Part shown: piece by piece, positions 47,477 through 60,838 of the stretch | Layout of the letters: each line of letters begins with the position of its first letter | Numbering within the stretch: the stretch's first letter is position 1 | From: Helicostylum pulchrum | Taxonomy: Eukaryota; Mucoromycota; Mucoromycetes; Mucorales; Mucoraceae | Assembly: GCA_025677825.1 (NCBI GenBank) | Contig: JAIXMO010000058.1 | Location: forward strand, 1 to 64,000 | Reading direction: 5' to 3' | DNA: 64,000 nt | Translations under genes and position numbers: made by a program | The notes under the pieces: model-generated | Seen by the model: only the letters and a program-made list of their open reading frames with translations | What the model was told of the DNA's origin: nothing | Databases searched by the model: none

Positions 47477-49230
47477 TTACATCTTAGCACCCATGAAGGC
47501 ACCAACCTTCACAGATTGACGAACACCCAAATCAAGCATAATTTCTTCACTACCGCCGGGAATTGCGAAAGCACGGACTTCTCTGTATAAACGTTCGACC
47601 TTTTCACCTTGACCGCCGCGACTGTAAGCTAACCCACCAAAGATTTGAGCAGCTTCACGAGCACAGTATTCAAATGTTTGAGTAGACTGAGCCTTACAGA
47701 GAGCGATAGGACCACCGAGGCGAACGGCTTGAATTTCTGCAGGCATATGAATGGTTTGATATGCAAGAGACTCCATCCAAGCGTGTGTAGCTTCAACTTG
47801 TCTAATCATATGAGCAAGCTTGTTACGAATAACAGGATGGTCAATAAGACGCTTGCCAAAGGTTTTTCTCTTATGGGCATACTTGAGAGATTCTTCGACA
47901 CAGACACGAGCGAAACGATTGGCTTGAATAACAATACCCATACGCTCAGAGTTAAAGTTGTGCATGATATATTTGAAGCCCTTATTTTCAGAACCAATCA
48001 AATTCTCCTTGGGAACCTTGACATCTTCCAAAGTAATGTAAGCAGTACCAGAAGGCCATACACCCGAACACTTCATTTGTGTGGTCCTATCAAGTGATAT
48101 TTGAATTAGTATAACCGCACCATTTATATATGTATCAACTTACTTAATACCAGGCATAGATCTTTCAAGTAATAAGAATGAAATACCGTTGAAACCAGGC
48201 TCACCAGTACGAACAGCAACTGTGAAGAAATCGGCGAATGTACCGTTAGTGATCCACTTCTTTTCACCGTTAACAAGGTAATGGTCGCCCATATCCTTTG
48301 CTTCAGTTTGGAGACCGGCAACATCAGAGCCACCAGAAGGTTCGGTAATAGCCAAACATATACTCTTCTTACCAGCTAAACAATCTCTAACAACCTTGTC
48401 CTTGAGGTATTTGGAACCAAAATGAAGAATAGGGGGAAGACCAATACCTAAACCACCAATAAGACCCCAGGTAACCTATAGTTATTGTTAATATGCTTTT
48501 GTTAGAAGAAGAACGTAAAAAAAACTTACACCACCAGAACCACAACGAGATAATTCATCAGCGACAATAATATGATGGAATGCATCAAAATCAGCAATAG
48601 GTACACCACCGGGTAATTCATAAGGAACATATTCAGCATCGACGTGACCGACAACAGAGGCAAAGATACCAGCCTTTGCAGCCTTTTCGATGATTTCAGC
48701 AGGTAATTGCTTAGCTTCGTCCCATTCGTGAGTGTTGGGCATAATTTCACGCTCCACAAATTCACGAACACATTGTCTCACCTTACGATGAGAATCGTTA
48801 TAGTAAGGACTGAACCAATCTTGATACCACATTGGGTCACCAAAGGGAACCATATCACCATATGCTTCGCCAACTTGAAGAGGATTTACGTCAACAACAT
48901 CATCAGTATCAGCTTCTTCTTGGTTTTCAACACCAACTTCACCAATCAAATACTTTGCTGCAATGTTTTGAAGGACGGCTGGACTATGGAAAGCGTCAAA
49001 TTGTCTAGTGGCATCAGTACCACCGGCTTTCAAGAGCACCTTCTTTCCTCCGGGATGTTCATTTAAAAAGGAGGAAATATCATAAATTTTATCGTGGACA
49101 ATAATCCAACTATAAAAAAAAGGTTTGTTAGAGCGAATGCTTGAAAAGTTGAGTTATACAGTAAATCACAATACCAATCATCGGCTTGTTGATGCTTGGT
49201 AACTTCTTCGATGGTATATTTCTTGGACAT
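47477..49230 (-). CDS. Cytochrome b5 domain fused to acyl-CoA dehydrogenase
   Basis: Four exons from 49230 down: 49175-49230, 48530-49109, 48144-48475 and 47477-48086, 525 residues. Residues 1-80 form a cytochrome b5 domain: YTIEEVTKHQQADDCW, then SSFLNEHPGGKKVLL and FDAFHS with the two haem His residues. Residues about 115-520 form an acyl-CoA dehydrogenase: SICLAITEPSGGSDVAGLQT, KKWITNG and FGKRLIDHPVIRNKLAHM. It ends AQIFGGLAYSRGG and REVRAFAIPGGSEEIMLDLG. The dehydrogenase makes trans-2-enoyl-CoA using FAD. The b5 domain may take its electrons (inference). The fusion is known from other fungi. No clear N-terminal presequence or PTS1 (ends GAKM) is visible, so location is uncertain. Confidence 0.9.
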
Positions 49231-50788
49231 TTTACAACAAAAATATGTGCTTAGTATATATATATGTAAAAGAAGAACTGTTTGAATGTAAGAATAAAAA
49301 TAAATAGAAGAAAGGTTAAAGTAGAAAAAAAATGTGATTAAAATTTAAAAAAGAGGTATTTTAAGAATAAACAAAAAAAAATTGGGTGAGTAATTCACAT
49401 GTCTATTTGAAAGGTTGCGAAATTATACAAAGGTAGGACGCAGTAATATCTCATGACGGTGTACTTTTCTCTTTTATTTTACGCTATATACAAAGCACTG
49501 AATAGGTACCTACATGTGATTTTTTCTCTAAAACCCACTACCCCACATTGGTTGTGTCACAGTTTTTTTTTTTTTTTTGTTAAACGTCAATTTCTTTAGT
49601 ATTTGAAAAAGAAAAATATACGAATATATTATCACTGATAGATTGGACTATGTATTTAAATCGGTAAATGATACATAAAAGTTCCGTTATAAACAGTATA
49701 AATGCTAATATTATCGTTCAAAGAGGACCTGATAGAAAAAGTTATTATTTTTTTTGTCATTCGATAATATATCCATAGGTCGCATATTTCTAAATTGGGA
49801 ACATATACTCTCTACTCATCAAAAATTAAAAGCGTGTGTATATAAGCAAATTTGCTTTATGTGACCCTTGGTGTTTAGTACAAGGATTAGTTGGTAAATG
49901 TTTATATTCGGAGATCATCTCCCCGTTCACCCTTTAAGAGATAAAATAATTTAACTATAGATTTATCATTAAACCGGGTAAAAAAATAATTGCCTATTTA
50001 GCACATGAAGTACCGGTCCGTGATGAAGGGGGGTTTCCTGTTGAGCAGCAAAAAAAGGGTATTGTGATTCGACCTTTAATTTATCCTCATTTTCTCCGTA
50101 CTACTTTGGTAATAAACCAGTTAAACGACCTATCGAATTACTGCAACAATAGATCATCGCGCGAAACTGAATTTACTCACACACATGTTATATGTCCTTT
50201 CAAACAGCATGATATAATTAATTTTTAAAAGCGGTGAAAATAAATAAGTAACCAGTTACATTTTCAATCCGAGCAGCAATTATTCGGCTACTAGATGTCC
50301 ATTTACTTCACGAACTGATCAGAGAGTTGTTGTACTTGTCGTGGGAACAACCAATCATTTACTAGACCCGAGCATATGTTTTAGTTTGTAACTAAACAAA
50401 TTATTCTTGAAAGTGTGCATGTAAAGCAACATACAGGATTGTGCATGTGGATACTGAAATGTTACGTACATTGTACGGTTTTCTTTCTGGTTACTTTTAG
50501 ATGAAAAACATTCATATAAAATTATCTTTCGCATCACATGATAACTTTGGATCTTATCGGGTTTTTCTCGTTACAATTCGACGTTACACGCACATCGGGT
50601 TAACTAAATAGTATTTTTTATAATATTTATTTTGGCTTTTTCAATATAAGGATTGAGCTGAAAAGTTTAATTTGGTAATCATAATTGACTTATTTAAAGA
50701 ATAGCGAAAAAGAGTGGGAGGTATTTGGTGGTTTTTGTGTATTTAATATTTTTTTCTTAAAAATAAAAAGACATATCTATATTACAAT
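49231..50788. other. Intergenic region between two minus-strand genes
   Basis: About 1.55 kb with T homopolymers and no supported gene. Its left end is the promoter of the acyl-CoA dehydrogenase. Its right end is the 3' flank of aspartate aminotransferase. Confidence 0.6.
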
Positions 50789-52465
<1,677 letters not shown>

Positions 52466-55114
52466 TTTTGATTTTAAAAAAAAAGAAAAAAAGGGAAACA
52501 AATAGAAAATCCAGGGATTATATACGTATCAAAAAAAAAAAAAAAAAAAACTGGCTGCAATAATTATCGCTTGTGTTACATAAATGTTTATAATCCAGTT
52601 ACGTTTCGTTCCGGTAATGGATAAAAAGTTTTTACTCATAAAAATGTAGAATGACAGTAAAAAAATAAAACCGTTAAAAAAGCCACTTGAATTCTAGTCA
52701 AAAAATCGAATGGTTTTTTTTGGTAATTTAAACCCGTTATTTCCTTTTCGTTATACCCTTTATATTTACCAGTAAATTTAAACCCGCCTTTTTCATTATT
52801 ATTTTATCTCCTATCTTTTTTATTTTCGTTTACTTAAAGTTGCCCCAGTACTTATCCAAAATGAAAGGGACTTCCTGCCTTTCATTTACTTTTTTTGAAC
52901 GTGCTTTTTAGGCGGAGATGTTATAAACACTGTTTTAAAAAAAAATCCTTGTGTTCCAATATAGATAACTGACCGTGGTATTTTTATTGGCATGAGATAT
53001 CACATTTTTTTCCGCCTGTCCCTAATTGAACAATAAGATCTGTAAATCTTTGATTGGTCTAGATCAACTCATGTTCCTTTATTTGTATGCACTACTTTAA
53101 AATATACATAAATCAAATGTTTAAAATAGTTGCTATCTTCAATCTATTAATTAAGCGGAAAAATAAAATTAACTTTTGTTAAAAAAAAAATAGTGTAACA
53201 TGTATAATAAAGAGTTCAACTTGTCCACTTGTTTACGGTATTCAGCTTTTAAAACTCAAATTCTAAGAGAAGTTATGATTCTTTTAACGCTGCAGAGGAA
53301 ATAGATTATAGAAATTAAGTATTTCCATTTTAAATTATAATAAAATCTCCATAAGCAGAAGCCGAATAGCGCTATTATTATTACAAGTTTTCGGTACCTA
53401 TGGGGTTTAAATTACCCTTTTTGTTTCTGCAGCGTACAAACGTCATTGGCTTTCATAGTTCCCCGATACCAATTATAATATCTACATCTAATCACTGCAG
53501 ACGATTCATTCTGTAAATTAAGAAGAAAAAGACTTGTACATCTTTAAAGTAGTATTTGATATCATTTCTGACATAAGCGCAATCATTGCCATCTATATAA
53601 TTATGGACATACACACGAGCAATATTAATAGATGGAGGCGATAAACATATACACAACTTAACTCATTTTGACCGTTCACCGCAACCATATATAATTCGTG
53701 AGAATCTTGTTCAAATGCTTTGTCATCGCCCATTTTTTTACTCGTTAAGGATCGTCGCGATATACAAACACGGAATAGTAGTATATTAGAAGAAGAAAAA
53801 AGTGGGAAGGAAGAAAAGATACAAAAACAATTAGATTTTTATCTGATTGTATTTTCGCATCAGTGACTATAATTTGACAAGTATCTGGCAGAGATAAGAG
53901 CATTCAAAATGATATGAAAGCATGTGAAAACAATGATGCGTGTACCTTAAAAAATATCCAGAAGTTCTGATTTGTCGGAAAAAAATATAGCGTGTATAAG
54001 TTACACACAAGCTTATCTTTCATTTTCTTGCTTAATACAGCGGGTGTACTGAGAACTTTTTTTCTTTCGGTGAATACTTTTGTATTGTATAATAAAATAA
54101 TTTCATTTAGAGTTACCTTGAGAGTTATTTATTCGGGTAGTTCTGTAAACCATTTTAGCGCAGATCAGCTTTCGGCCTACCTTCTTTTTTAAGTATGTCA
54201 GTCCCGAAATATATATCTATCTTGAAAAAGAAAACAGCCAGGGTAATTTAATCCTATCTTACTGTTATATATTACAAAAAAAACACCTAAAATACCACAA
54301 TATATGTCAAAATATATGTCAAAATATAAAGCATTTCAAACCGTTCAATAGAGAATCGAATTTTATAGAAATTTTATAGTATAAAGTGTAAATTTCTTAG
54401 AGTATGTACAACTGCTTATCAGATCTTTTTTTTTAGTAGATCAAAATTGTGGGCATATAGTAGCGGCTCTATTTAGGCCTAATTTAAGGGTATGTTCGGT
54501 TTAAGAGTGGATTTCTTCCAGATTTCGACCACCCTTAAATAAAGCCGCTACTGTATTATAGAAAAGGTGTTTATAGGATCATAAGTAATATACACTATCG
54601 AGTCCAATGACGCTACAACATAAAGACATAATAAATAAGTTACCGAGAGGACAGAGAAGGTGTCTTTACGTGTAAATATCTGTAAATATAATTTTCCGTT
54701 TAAACCTCGCTATTATCATTAAGGTTATGTTTGATAACTAATTAATCAAAGGGTTCCTAAGCGAAAATTTGGAATACTTTATGGTGTTAAGGGTTGAGGA
54801 GCTAGTTAAGGAAGAAAGAGAGTAAAAAGGAAAGAGTTTCTCATTTTTCATAAGCTACCTGCTTTGATTACGTAATTTCTAGCGTATTTATACTTTTTTA
54901 ACGGTATTTTGACGTGTTAAAGCAGCAACTTGTTGACAATGCGCTCGGTAATATAACTGTAAGATACCTTCGCTTGGGATTCGGGTGTAGAAATAGGGCG
55001 TCACAGTGCTGTCTGATTGGTGATAGGAAAAAGAAAAGCCCGGTGCCCATGCTAATTATACTTCCCCCCTCGAAATCTTTTTTTCCCTTCATTACATATT
55101 AATAAAAAAAAAAG
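52466..55114. other. Long divergent intergenic region with one MITE-like copy
   Basis: About 2.65 kb between aspartate aminotransferase (-) and prohibitin (+). It contains a 19-A run near 52532 and the MITE-like copy at 54459-54552. No supported gene was found. Short open frames near 54.0 and 54.9 kb lack coding character. Confidence 0.6.
54459..54552. mobile_element. MITE-like element, copy 3, both ends present
   Basis: A 94-bp element with terminal inverted repeats AGTAGCGGCTCTATTTAGG and (reverse complement) AGTAGCGGCTTTATTTAAG. The interior (TAAGGGTATGTTCGGTTTAA and ATTTCTTCCAGATTTCG) matches copy 2. It is too short to code for protein. A target-site duplication could not be fixed. Confidence 0.7.
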
Positions 55115-56122
55115 ATGGCACAAGCACTTGGAACACTCGCTAAATGGGCCATTCCTTTGGGTCTCGCTGTTGGTGGTGCACAATCCGCCATGTACGATGG
55201 TAAAGTATTTATATTTTAAAGGTGTCAACGTAGGAATAAATATTAAATATAATTTTCGTATAGTCCAGGGTGGTCATAGAGCTGTCATTTTCGATCGTAT
55301 TCAAGGTGTTAAACCCGTTTCTATTGGAGAGGGTACTCACTTTTTAGTCCCTTGGCTCCAACGTGCTGTTATTTTCGATGTTCGTACCAAACCTCGTAAC
55401 ATTTCTACTACAACTGGTTCAAAGGATATGCAAATGGTTTCTTTGACTCTTCGTGTTTTGCATCGTCCCGAAATTAAGACCTTGCCAAGCATTTATCAAA
55501 ACTTGGGCCTTGATTATGACGAGAGAGTTTTACCTTCTATTGGTAACGAAGTCTTGAAGGCCATTGTTGCTCAATTTGATGCTTCCGAGTTAATTACTCA
55601 ACGTGAAGTTGTTTCTGCCAGAATTCGTGAAGAGTTATATAAGCGTGCTAGAGATTTCAACTTGGCTTTAGAGGATGTTTCTATCGTAAGTGAAAGTATA
55701 AAGAACATATAGAGGAAAATATTAATAGTATGTTTTTTAGACACACATGACTTTCGGTAGAGAATTCACCAATGCTGTTGAACAAAAGCAAATTGCACAA
55801 CAAGAAGCTGAGCGTGCCAAGTTCGTCGTTGAACGTGCCGAGCAAGAGAAACAAGCTGCTATTATTCGTGCTGAAGGTGATTCCGAAGCTGCTGAGATGA
55901 TTTCTTCAGCACTGGCTAAGGCTGGTGAAGGGTAAGATTTTGAACGTTTATTTATAATTCAATTTGACTAACGACATTTTTTTGGGGGTTGATAGTTTCA
56001 TTGCTTTCCGTAGAATCGAAGCCAGTAAAGAAATTGCACAAACTCTTTCTAAATCTTCAAATGTCACTTATTTGCCTAGTCAAGGTAGCGGTAGCAACAT
56101 GCTCCTCGGTGTCAATGCTTAA
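55115..56122 (+). CDS. PHB1: Prohibitin, PHB1 type
   Basis: Exons 55115-55199, 55264-55685, 55741-55931 and 55996-56122 encode 274 residues. The N-terminal hydrophobic helix ([18 protein letters not shown]) anchors the protein in the inner mitochondrial membrane. The SPFH domain reads [56 protein letters not shown] and [20 protein letters not shown] coiled coil follows ([19 protein letters not shown]). Prohibitins form ring complexes with PHB2 that stabilise inner-membrane proteins. The short N-terminus favours PHB1 over PHB2. Confidence 0.93.
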
Positions 56123-56306
56123 GTAGATAGATACAATTAAAAAAAAGAAAATCCCCTTTTTTAAAAAAAGACTCGCAGTACATATAACAATTATATAAAC
56201 AATAAAAAACAAAAAAAAACAAAAAAAAGACGTATAAAGTGAGGTTTAGAGAGCATTAATTTATTACAAATTAGATATATTAACGAGAGTAATTAAAAAG
56301 GTTGGT

Positions 56307-56506
56307 TTATTTCTTTTCCTTTGCTTCTTCTTTACACTTGCAGATTTCTTCTTCCTTTAAACCAGCCAAGGCTTGAGCGATATGTAAACCACAACCTATT
56401 ATTGTCGATATTATTAGTATATAAAAAAAAATAGGAAAAGTTGTCAAATAAGCTTACCCTTCCAGGTATATTTTTTACAGTCAGAACAGGTAGTACGCAT
56501 ACACAT
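56307..56506 (-). CDS. 45-residue Cys-rich protein (CxxC, conserved small protein)
   Basis: Two exons, 56458-56506 and 56307-56395, joined across a 62-nt intron, encode 45 residues beginning MCMRTTCSDCKKYTWKGCG and ending in a Lys/Glu tail. Five of the first 19 to 34 positions are Cys, including TTCSDC and CKC, so a zinc site is likely. From memory, proteins of the pattern MCxxTTCxxCxKxTWxGCGxH are found widely in fungi and plants with no assigned function. The gene is convergent with prohibitin and divergent from GH16. Too short for usual gene finders, it is supported by splice signals and pattern. Confidence 0.65.
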
Positions 56507-56809
56507 TTTATGTAAAATTATTTGTTTTTATCAAAATAAAGAAAACCCACCCTCTACCCTTATACCAATAAACGGGACTCCAAATGCTGACGCGTCCTTA
56601 CGACAAAATGTGACTACGGAAATAATCTTTTCGGTACGAAGTTTGGGCTACAAAATCATGCAAATTATGCAAATGAATGTACGTGAAATCACCCGAAGAT
56701 TTATTTGTATATTCTTCGCTAGTATAATATAAAATTATTCAGAGTTATAATAGGATCTTTTTCCCTTTTTTTGATGAACCCTATTCTTTGTTATTAAATT
56801 TTTCATATA

Positions 56810-58034
56810 ATGTTGATTCGATATGTTTCTCTGGTTGTCTTCGGCCTACTAATTGTAGTAAAAGCGCAGGAGGAACCGACACCTAACCAGAACAATAATA
56901 TACAGAATGCAGATAAACCTATTGTATGCGATTGTGGATTTATAGACGAAAATAATCTCGTATGGTCAAATGTGTGGCATGCCGATTATGGTTTATATAA
57001 ATCAAGTTTACAGTTCGACCGAAATTATCTAGTAATGGATTACACCGTTAGTGCTAAATATAAAGATACACTTGACCGCATATTTTCTCCTGGTAATGTA
57101 AAGCTAAGTAAAGATGACGGGATTACCTTATCCGTTCAAAAGGAATCGAATGGTAAATACACATCTGCTGCAGTAGGAACCAAAAGGTAAGCACGTTTTT
57201 TTTTTTTTTTGAATAAGATTAATTTGTTTTTTACGTTTTAACTATTTTTTCAACTCTTGCATACATGTTAACATAGATCCGATTTTTTATATGGTACCTA
57301 CCGCGCTAGAATGAAGACAAGTAACGTAGAGGGTACAGTTGCTGCCTTCTACTTTTATCGTAATGACTCTTGTGAAATAGATATCGAATCACTTAGTAAA
57401 CATAAAGACCCTTCCAAGACTTATTTCGCTGTTCAGCCACAAATCTATGAGCCAGATGGATCTGCTTCAGCACTAACAAATGAAAAACACGATCTAGAGT
57501 TTAATCCAACAAATGTAACGTGTCCCATTTTTCCATCAAAGATCTATTTTTTTATAACTGTTATTTATTTAGGACTACCACGAATATAGATTCGATTGGA
57601 CACCCGAAGCTGTCAAATTTTACATTGACAATACCTATATTCGTGAAATGACGACAAACGTTCCACAATCTCCAGGTCGTATTTTAATCAATCACTGGAC
57701 AGATGGTAACCCTTTCTTTAGTGGTGGGCCGCCTAATCAAGATGCGAACTTGAGGATTTCTCACCTCAATTTGTTTTTTAATTCTTCCGAGACTAAGGAT
57801 CCACCTTCATGTACACAATCTAAAACACCGTGCAGTATTGCAGGTAAAAAAAAAGAAGAGTATATTTTATATTTATATAAAAAAGATAAAATACTAAAAA
57901 AAATACGAAAAGATATTATGAGCAGAAATATACTACCCGAATCAGAACTAACCTCCATGTCAAACACTAAACCTGCAATACCAGCCTATCACAGCATAAT
58001 CTTTTTTTGCTTATTAGTTTATTTTTACGCATAA
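56810..58034 (+). CDS. Secreted, probably GPI-anchored GH16 family glucanase-like protein
   Basis: Exons 56810-57186, 57277-57514 and 57573-58034, with a possible extra in-frame intron at 57844-57912. A signal peptide (MLIRYVSLVVFGLLIVVKAQ) opens the protein. The beta-jelly-roll GH16 domain contains FLYGTYRARMKTSNVEGTVA. The catalytic EIDIES sits around residue 160, with both Glu and the Asp. EYRFDWTPEAVKFYIDN and NHWTDGNPFFSGGPP follow. The last 20 residues are hydrophobic (SIIFFCLLVYFYA), preceded by small residues, as for GPI anchoring. GH16 enzymes cut or transfer beta-glucans in the wall. The substrate is not certain. It converges on the thaumatin-like gene. Confidence 0.85.
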
Positions 58035-58385
58035 AAAAAAGGATATTTTCCGAACTAATAAAGAAAATGAATCAGTGTTAAATTATTGGATAGACCTAAA
58101 AAAAATAAGCTTCCTCTTACGAGAGTACATCGCGCCATTAACACATGCAGATCCAAACACAAAAGCTTAAATTACCTACATTGTCCTGGAGGACGTGTAT
58201 ATCACTATTTAAAGTATTTTTTTTTTGGGAAAACAAATATTGATACTTCTTTCCAATTTTTATATAATGTAAAAAAAAAAAGTCTTATATCTTGTTTCTT
58301 TGATACAAGGGTTTTAATATTACTTATTTCATTACAATTTATTTATTTATTTTCAAAAAAATTTACAAATATATATACAAATATC

Positions 58386-59081
58386 TTAGCAGAAATTAAC
58401 AGTAAAACTTTCAGCAGCACACTCGTATGTAGATTCTTGATCATCGTAAGCGAAACTATAAGCATCAGGACATACTTCTTTAATAGCAGCAGCATTTTTA
58501 CTAGCTTTACAAATATCTGGGCTATTATATTCTCCTACACAGCAATGTTCTGGTGAACCAGTCTTTGAGCAATCACTTTGACAGGAAATAACATTTCCAG
58601 TTGAATCCTTGACAGCAAACTCTGGGGGACAAGAGGCAATATGACACTTGGGAGATCCACAGCTGTATCCACTAGGAGGGGTACCGCCACCGGGAGTAAT
58701 TGACATAGGTATGTTGTATCCATCTACCAAACTAATATCGTAAAAGTCTTTACCACCAACACCATGAAAAAAAAATTCAGCCAAACTTGCAGGATTTGTT
58801 GCGCCGGGTACTCCACAACGATGTGTATCTGAGCCAGCTGATCCCGAGCAAAGGTACCTTCCCCAAACGCGTCCTCCCCAAGAATCAGGTTTGCTAAAGC
58901 TATTACTAGCGCCAGTCGTGAGATCAAAACTCATTTCGGGTGTACCGCTACCATCACCATTGGTTAATACACCTACTGTAATTACAGCACCGCAATTGTT
59001 TAAAACAGTGATAGTTTTTGTTGCAGAAGCAATTGCAACCAAAGTGCAAGTGATCGTAGCTAAAGGCAAAGTAAAATACAT
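58386..59081 (-). CDS. Secreted thaumatin-like protein
   Basis: A single exon of 231 residues. A signal peptide (MYFTLPLATITCTLVAIASA) precedes TKTITVLNNCG, the usual opening strand of thaumatin-like proteins. Then come DSWGGRVWGRYLC, FYDISLVDGYNIPMSITPGG, CHIASCPPEF, CCVGEYNSPDIC and CPDAYSFAYDD. Many paired cysteines fit the disulfide-rich fold. Fungal members bind or cut beta-1,3-glucan and are thought to act in wall remodelling. The neighbouring GH16 gene fits a cell-wall setting. No GPI signal is present. Confidence 0.9.
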   Translation of the reverse strand: MYFTLPLATITCTLVAIASATKTITVLNNCGAVITVGVLTNGDGSGTPEMSFDLTTGASNSFSKPDSWGGRVWGRYLCSGSAGSDTHRCGVPGATNPASLAEFFFHGVGGKDFYDISLVDGYNIPMSITPGGGTPPSGYSCGSPKCHIASCPPEFAVKDSTGNVISCQSDCSKTGSPEHCCVGEYNSPDICKASKNAAAIKEVCPDAYSFAYDDQESTYECAAESFTVNFC

Positions 59082-60760
59082 GATTTAAATATTAATACAA
59101 TAAAAAATTAGAAGTTCAAGAAAAAAAAGAGAAATATACTCGCAAAAATTATTTAAAATATGGGTCTAGAACTGACTAGGGTTTTTGATTGATGTAAATG
59201 TTTAATTTGACATGTCAAGTATTCTCTTTAAAGGTCCGTTAACTACAACGCTCGCAATGTTTGCAATGAGACGATCGCACAAAAATTAGGGATATCAGAA
59301 AAATCTTATTGGATGAAATTCATCCTCAATGGAGACCATTGCCTCTTTTTTTTTTTTGGACAATGGTCAGTAAAATCTTAGTCTTTTTGAAAAAATTGGG
59401 AGAGAAGACCAGCACTCCACCTTCCAATAGAAGTTCTTCAAATATTTTCACAGTAAAGCTTGAGAGTGAACTTGCTATTTTTTTAATGGTGAAAACTCGA
59501 TATTCTCAAGTCTCAGACTTGGGAATGGAGTCTCAGACTCGAAAATACGAGTCTCAGACTTAAATATGCAAGCATCAGACTCGAAAACATGTAAATAAAT
59601 ATACGTAGGCGTAGAATAGAAGTATGCACATAATCATCACCCAAAATTTCAGCTAGTCGGTGTGTTTACCGTCTGGAACTCCTACTTCAAGTTTAAAGGT
59701 AACAACAAGAAGCAAGGTTGTGTAGATGGTGTTGGGAAGTTGCCAGAGGAACTGATACGATATCATAATTAATTTTCTTTATTTCAAGGACGGTGCTTTG
59801 AGCCTCGAATGCATTCGTAACCCCATTCTCCATTTGTGCTTCTGCTGCCGTATTGTATTCAAAAATGCTACGATTAATACTAGTTTGGGTTCTTCGTTTA
59901 ATTACGGGCATGTCACTTTCTTCCTCTATGTTTCTTTTTTTTTTTTGACTGTGTGATTCAGCGGTTTTGCTGCGGGATCCAATTTGACAACTGTCATAAA
60001 AAGCATTTAAGGCAACAGACTACGATACTTCTTAGTACTTACCATGAATTTTCTTGATATGATATCTTAAATTGTCAATTTCATTATAGAAGTGGTCGAA
60101 GCCAGCACACATGTATCTATTTGTATAATCGTTCTAAAGAAAAAAAAATAGATCCTACTGGTAATATACTAGTATCGGACCTCTTCTGCTTACATAATTT
60201 TTGATGTTCTTCTTCGTTATAAATATAACTAGCTGCTTATATCGACCAGCCCTTTTGGAACCCTATAGGAGGGCTGCTACTACTGGCTTTTTTTTTTGAG
60301 TTGTATTGCTATATAATATTATATGGGGAATATTTTAGTATACGTTCTATTTACACGCTCAGAAAAGAGAGTGCGGTATATTACCTTTATAAAGCGTTTT
60401 TTTTTTTAAAAAAAAAGCAGCTCGATATCTATACGCTATCGTAGTCGCGGTGGGCCTCATTTGAACGCTCGTAACAAGTGCTCCGACGCAAGGCTGTTGC
60501 CGTAAGAAGAACAGTATCCTTTTGTACGGACATAAAAAAAGAAAACAAATGCACTAGAAAAAGGCAGAATAATCTATGTAAGATATAAAGATGTACAAAA
60601 GAAAAAAAAACTTACTGGTTTACACAGTAAAAAATAAAAAATAAAAGATTAATTCTATTACTTTTGATAAAATACAGAGTCTATATTTGCTCATGCAACA
60701 TTATTTAATCAATGCTGCTTTTTTCGCTCGCTACGCGTCGCCCCGCGGCTTTACAGACCT
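59082..60760. other. Intergenic region with tandem repeat and low-complexity DNA
   Basis: About 1.7 kb. It contains a 20-21-bp tandem repeat (59509-59590), a T9-A9 inverted repeat near 60400 and a small inverted repeat CAGCCCT...AGGGCTG near 60250. A short minus-strand open frame at 59693-59911 was not recognised. No supported gene was found. Confidence 0.5.
59509..59590. repeat. Minisatellite with palindromic AGTCTCAGACT core
   Basis: AGTCTCAGACT occurs at 59509-59519, 59529-59539 and 59550-59560, with a degenerate fourth copy at 59571-59581. Spacing is 20-21 bases. The core is itself a palindrome around a central C. Confidence 0.85.
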
Positions 60761-60838
60761 ATAATATTTTACGGAATCTATGATTTTCTTATAAGATCCT
60801 CTTTTCGAGGGGATAGAACAGTCAACTTCGGTCATCAG

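Noticed and set aside
53992..54192. Short plus-strand frame in the 52.5-55.1 kb gap
   Set aside because: Low coding character, no homology and no splice partners.
58086..58556. 156-codon plus-strand open frame
   Set aside because: Its 3' half is antisense to the thaumatin-like gene, and the rest is A+T-rich intergenic DNA.
59309..59563. 84-codon plus-strand open frame near the tandem repeat, preceded by a stretch reading NETIAQKLGISEKSYW
   Set aside because: The HTH-like look is too short, and the rest is low-complexity and runs into the minisatellite.
59693..59911. 72-codon minus-strand open frame
   Set aside because: No recognisable motif, no neighbouring exon that splices on, and position among repeats.
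60235..60290. CAGCCCT...AGGGCTG hairpin as a possible structured RNA
   Set aside because: A 7-bp stem with a 16-base loop is expected by chance in a region this long, and no second copy was found.
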